This document shows, one piece after another, positions 7,447-9,073 of a stretch of DNA of 9,073 nucleotides. The first letter of the stretch is position 1. The number at the start of each line of letters is the position of its first letter. Location: positions 1 through 9,073 of the forward strand of contig JAFAFZ010000451.1 in NCBI GenBank assembly GCA_023423215.1, in the 5' to 3' direction. Source of the stretch: Actinomycetes bacterium (lineage in GTDB: Bacteria > Actinomycetota > Acidimicrobiia > Acidimicrobiales > Microtrichaceae). The translations under genes and the position numbers were made by a program. The notes under the pieces were generated by a model, which was not told where the DNA came from, ran no database searches, and saw only the letters and a program-made list of their open reading frames with translations.

Positions 7447-7448
7447 CC

Positions 7449-7462
7449 GTGGCATCCGCCAC
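7449..7462. repeat. Short inverted repeat in the divergent intergenic region
   Basis: GTGGC (7449-7453) and GCCAC (7458-7462) flank a four-base centre, just upstream of the -35 of the DJ-1 promoter. It could be a regulator half-site pair or chance, since the arms are short. Confidence 0.3.
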
Positions 7463-7465
7463 ACG

Positions 7466-7497
7466 ACCAGCCCCGAGACCAGTGGCGCACCAGTGGC
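7466..7497 (+). repeat. Helically phased direct repeats, possible activator site
   Basis: ACCAG starts at 7466, 7478 and 7489. The last two copies extend to the nine-base ACCAGTGGC (7478-7486, 7489-7497) at exactly 11 bases. GTGGC occurs at 7449, 7482 and 7493, intervals of 33 and 11. SARP regulators are known to bind direct repeats at 11-base spacing, and a SARP gene lies nearby; the link is inference. Confidence 0.4.
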
Positions 7498-7527
7498 CCG
7501 CAAGTCGAGGTGCGGAGACTGCACGCG

Positions 7528-7995
7528 ATGGAGTCCCACGACGGCGCGTCGGTGCCGCTCTCGACGCTGCTCGTCCGCCTGGAGCTCGGCGGCGCGGTGT
7601 GGCCGGTCGCGGCCCGCTGCTGGACCGGACAGGACCTGGCCGCCCTGCGCGCGCTGGTCGACGCCCGTTCCCGGCACTGCGACGAGACGGCGATCGGCCT
7701 GCTGTGGCTGGGCGACGTCGCCGCCGCCGGCGCCCAGCCGCTCGCCGCGGCGCTGGTGGACGTCGACCTGGCGGACGGCGCCGCGACCGTCCTGGCGGTG
7801 CATCCGCCCTCCGGTGGCGAGCAGCTGCTCCAGCGCCTGGCGGTCGGGCTGATCGAGGTCGCCTCGAGCCGCGGGTGCACCACGCTCGGCGCTGCCGCAG
7901 GGGTCGTCGACGCGGACCCGGGCCGGTTGCTGCACGCGTCGGGCCGCGCGCCCCGGCCCGGTTCCATCCCGCCCGTGTGGCCGCTGGAGCCCTGA
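7528..7995 (+). CDS. Small GNAT-like protein of unknown function
   Basis: 155 residues, no signal peptide or membrane segment. I do not recognise the family with certainty. The middle and C-terminal half, from VDVDLADGAATVLAVHPP through SGGEQLLQRLAVGLIEVASSRG, resembles strand beta-4, the acyl-CoA pyrophosphate loop and the following helix of GNAT acetyltransferases, with SGGEQLL standing in for the usual Q/RxxGxG/A loop. The N-terminal half (residues about 10-50) is a likely strand followed by a helix rich in Ala, Leu and Arg. The protein is short for a GNAT and lacks a clear C-terminal strand pair, ending in a Pro/Arg-rich tail, so it may be divergent or inactive. The ATG at 7528 has GGAGA at 7514-7518, nine bases upstream; an in-frame GTG at 7510 lacks good spacing. 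The gene is divergent from the DJ-1 gene and upstream of the SARP gene, with a 133-base gap and a hairpin between. Confidence 0.68.
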   Translation: MESHDGASVPLSTLLVRLELGGAVWPVAARCWTGQDLAALRALVDARSRHCDETAIGLLWLGDVAAAGAQPLAAALVDVDLADGAATVLAVHPPSGGEQLLQRLAVGLIEVASSRGCTTLGAAAGVVDADPGRLLHASGRAPRPGSIPPVWPLEP

Positions 7996-8001
7996 CGTGG
8001 G

Positions 8002-8029
8002 CGTCGCCGGCCCGCCGACGTCGGCGACG
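8002..8029 (+). terminator. Hairpin after the GNAT-like gene
   Basis: CGTCGCCGGC (8002-8011) pairs with GTCGGCGACG (8020-8029): ten pairs including one G-U, with an eight-base loop, six bases past the stop at 7995. No T-run follows. A C-rich, G-poor stretch comes after it, so it may be part of a Rho-dependent end or an attenuator for the SARP gene. Confidence 0.4.
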
Positions 8030-8043
8030 GGCACCGATACCAT
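8015..8043 (+). promoter_or_regulatory. Weak candidate promoter for the SARP gene
   Basis: CCGACG (8015-8020) and TACCAT (8038-8043) are 17 bases apart; the -10 is fair and the -35 poor, as is common for activated promoters. The -35 overlaps the hairpin arm. Transcription would start near 8050, about 80 bases before the ATG. Confidence 0.28.
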
Positions 8044-8120
8044 CTCGCTCGACCCGAGCCCGCCCCACCCCGACTCGATCCACCGCCGCCGCTCCCTCCC
8101 CGCGCCGGCCCGCCCCGACG
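8041..8120 (+). other. C-rich, G-poor leader before the SARP gene
   Basis: By hand count this 80-base stretch has 48 C and 17 G, unlike the coding DNA around it. Such C-over-G RNA is typical of Rho loading sites. It contains no gene that I can support. Confidence 0.4.
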
Positions 8121-8128
8121 AGCGTGCG

Positions 8129-9073
8129 ATGACCCCGATGACGAGCTCCGTCTCTCCCGTCCGCTACCGCGTGCTGGGGCCGCTCGAGGTGATCGGCGCC
8201 GACGGCGTCCCGCTCGACCTGCGGGGCAACAAGGTGCGGGCGCTGCTCTGCGCGCTGCTCGTGTCGCCCGGCCACACGGTCTCGCTCGACCGCATCATCT
8301 CGTCGCTGTGGGGCGAGGAGCCGCCCGCCGCCGCGACGGCCACCCTCCAGGCGTACGTGTCGCAGCTGCGCAAGCTGCTGGAGCCCGATCGTGGCCCGAG
8401 ACGGCCGCCCACCACGCTGGTGACCCGCTCGCCCGGCTACGCGCTGCTCGTCGGGGCCGGTGCGCTCGACACCGACGAGCTGGACCAGCTCGTCACCCAG
8501 GGCGAGGACGCCATGGCCGAGGGGCGCTTCACGGTCGCCGAGGACCTGTTCGGCGCCGCGATGTCGCTGCGGCGCGGGACGCCGTTCGCCGACGTCGCCG
8601 ACGAGCCGTTCGCGGTCGGCCCGGTCGCGCGGCTCGAGCAGCTGCTGCTGGTCGCGACCGAACGCCACGTCGACGCGCTGCTCGCGCTCGGGCGCGTCGG
8701 CGCGGCCGCCGCGGAGCTCGAGCAGCTGGTCGCCGAGCACCCGTTGCGCGAGCGCTTTTGGGCGCAGCTCGTCGAGGCCCTCTACCGCGGCGATCGGCAG
8801 GCCGATGCGCTGCGGGCCTACCAGACGTGTCGCAGCGTGCTGACCGAGGAGCTCGGCGTCGAGCCGGGTCCCGCCCTCCAGGAGATGGAGCGGGCGATCC
8901 TCGCCCAGGAGCCGCTGCCCGTCGGGCAGGACGTGTCGCCGTCGAGCCCGGAGGCCGTGGTGGCGCCGGCCGCACCGCTGCCGGCCGGGTCGCCTGCGTC
9001 GCCGGCGTCGCCCGGTCACACGGTGTCGCTCGACCGCATCATCTCGTCGCTGTGGGGCGAGGAGCCGCCCGCC
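8129..9073 (+). CDS. SARP-type (AfsR/DnrI) transcriptional regulator with BTAD domain, 3' partial
   Basis: 315 codons are visible and the frame runs off the window. Residues about 12-100 form the OmpR-like winged helix of SARPs: RVLGPLEV, then LRGNKVRALLCALL, then SLDRIISSLWGEEPP, then LQAYVSQLRKLL. Residues 114-258 form the bacterial transcriptional activation (BTAD) domain, with LEQLVAEHPLRERFWAQL, ALYRGDRQADALRAY, then LTEELGVEPGPALQEME. SARPs activate promoters, often of secondary metabolism, by binding direct repeats near -35. After a Pro/Ala/Ser-rich linker (259-293) the coding sequence begins to repeat the winged helix from S294 (copy of S46) to A315 (copy of A67), with no amino acid change. 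A NB-ARC ATPase or TPR part would be the usual continuation. The start at ATG 8129 is weakly supported by GACGAG upstream; ATG 8138 is an alternative. The family call is firm; the full length and downstream domains are unknown. Confidence 0.9.
   Translation, partial: MTPMTSSVSPVRYRVLGPLEVIGADGVPLDLRGNKVRALLCALLVSPGHTVSLDRIISSLWGEEPPAAATATLQAYVSQLRKLLEPDRGPRRPPTTLVTRSPGYALLVGAGALDTDELDQLVTQGEDAMAEGRFTVAEDLFGAAMSLRRGTPFADVADEPFAVGPVARLEQLLLVATERHVDALLALGRVGAAAAELEQLVAEHPLRERFWAQLVEALYRGDRQADALRAYQTCRSVLTEELGVEPGPALQEMERAILAQEPLPVGQDVSPSSPEAVVAPAAPLPAGSPASPASPGHTVSLDRIISSLWGEEPPA
8263..8329 (+). repeat. First copy of the in-frame SARP winged-helix repeat
   Basis: These 67 bases, coding for the recognition part of the winged helix (S46-A67), recur at 9007-9073 with two silent differences (8272 C/T and 8281 C/G). 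The offset is 744 bases, a multiple of three. Confidence 0.9.
9007..9073 (+). repeat. Second copy of the SARP winged-helix repeat, cut by the window edge
   Basis: Same frame as the first copy; the last 48 bases are identical to it. It is preceded by three TCGCC-containing nine-base units (8989-9015) coding for SPASPASPG, which share short homology with the start of the repeat and may mark the joining point. How far the copy continues is not visible. Confidence 0.9.

Noticed and set aside
6416..7852. Plus-strand open frames across the DJ-1 gene
   Set aside because: They are frame shadows of the DJ-1 coding sequence with low-complexity products.
7417..8041. The ten-base word CACCGATACC in both intergenic regions (7417-7426 and 8032-8041)
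   Set aside because: Many ten-base words recur by chance in a 9-kb GC-rich window, and the two copies sit differently relative to their genes.
7376..9019. Upstream extension of the DJ-1 frame, giving up to 748 codons
   Set aside because: The extension is antisense to the GNAT-like and SARP genes and is Arg/Pro-rich. The DJ-1 domain begins at an ATG with a strong ribosome site.

Overview
The window is GC-rich, densely coding DNA whose proteins look actinobacterial: a SARP/BTAD regulator, a DJ-1/PfpI protein of the actinobacterial ICHAPW type, a lipoprotein with a Thr-rich linker, and a very large secreted PKD/LamG protein. The Thr-Val-Ala spacer and the style of the giant protein fit Acidimicrobiia (Iamia/Ilumatobacter-like) or Nocardioides-like groups. 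That placement is an impression from memory, not the result of a search.

Layout. Positions 1-83 are the 3' flank of a minus-strand unit and hold two hairpins. Positions 84-6417 carry a two-gene minus-strand unit: a small lipoprotein (5743-6417) and then an 1888-residue secreted multidomain protein (84-5750). The two genes share 8 bases, so translation is probably coupled. Positions 6418-6772 are non-coding; they hold a likely terminator for the gene to the right, inverted repeats and a candidate promoter for the lipoprotein unit. Positions 6773-7375 encode a DJ-1/PfpI protein on the minus strand. Positions 7376-7527 are a divergent intergenic region with a sigma-B-like promoter facing the DJ-1 gene and phased direct repeats. 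On the plus strand follow a small GNAT-like protein of unknown function (7528-7995) and a SARP-type regulator (8129 to the window edge), separated by a hairpin and a C-rich leader.

How the parts may work together. The lipoprotein and giant protein form a cell-surface module: one part lipid-anchored, the other exported and probably binding glycans or proteins through its LamG and PKD domains. The DJ-1 gene looks like a separately controlled stress gene. The regulator's targets cannot be read from the window.

The most unusual observation is at the right edge. In frame, the SARP gene begins to repeat its own DNA-binding-domain coding sequence: 67 bases with only two differences, both silent, start after a Pro/Ala/Ser linker and run to the last base. 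This is either a real partial duplication of the helix-turn-helix inside one protein or an assembly or contig-edge effect.
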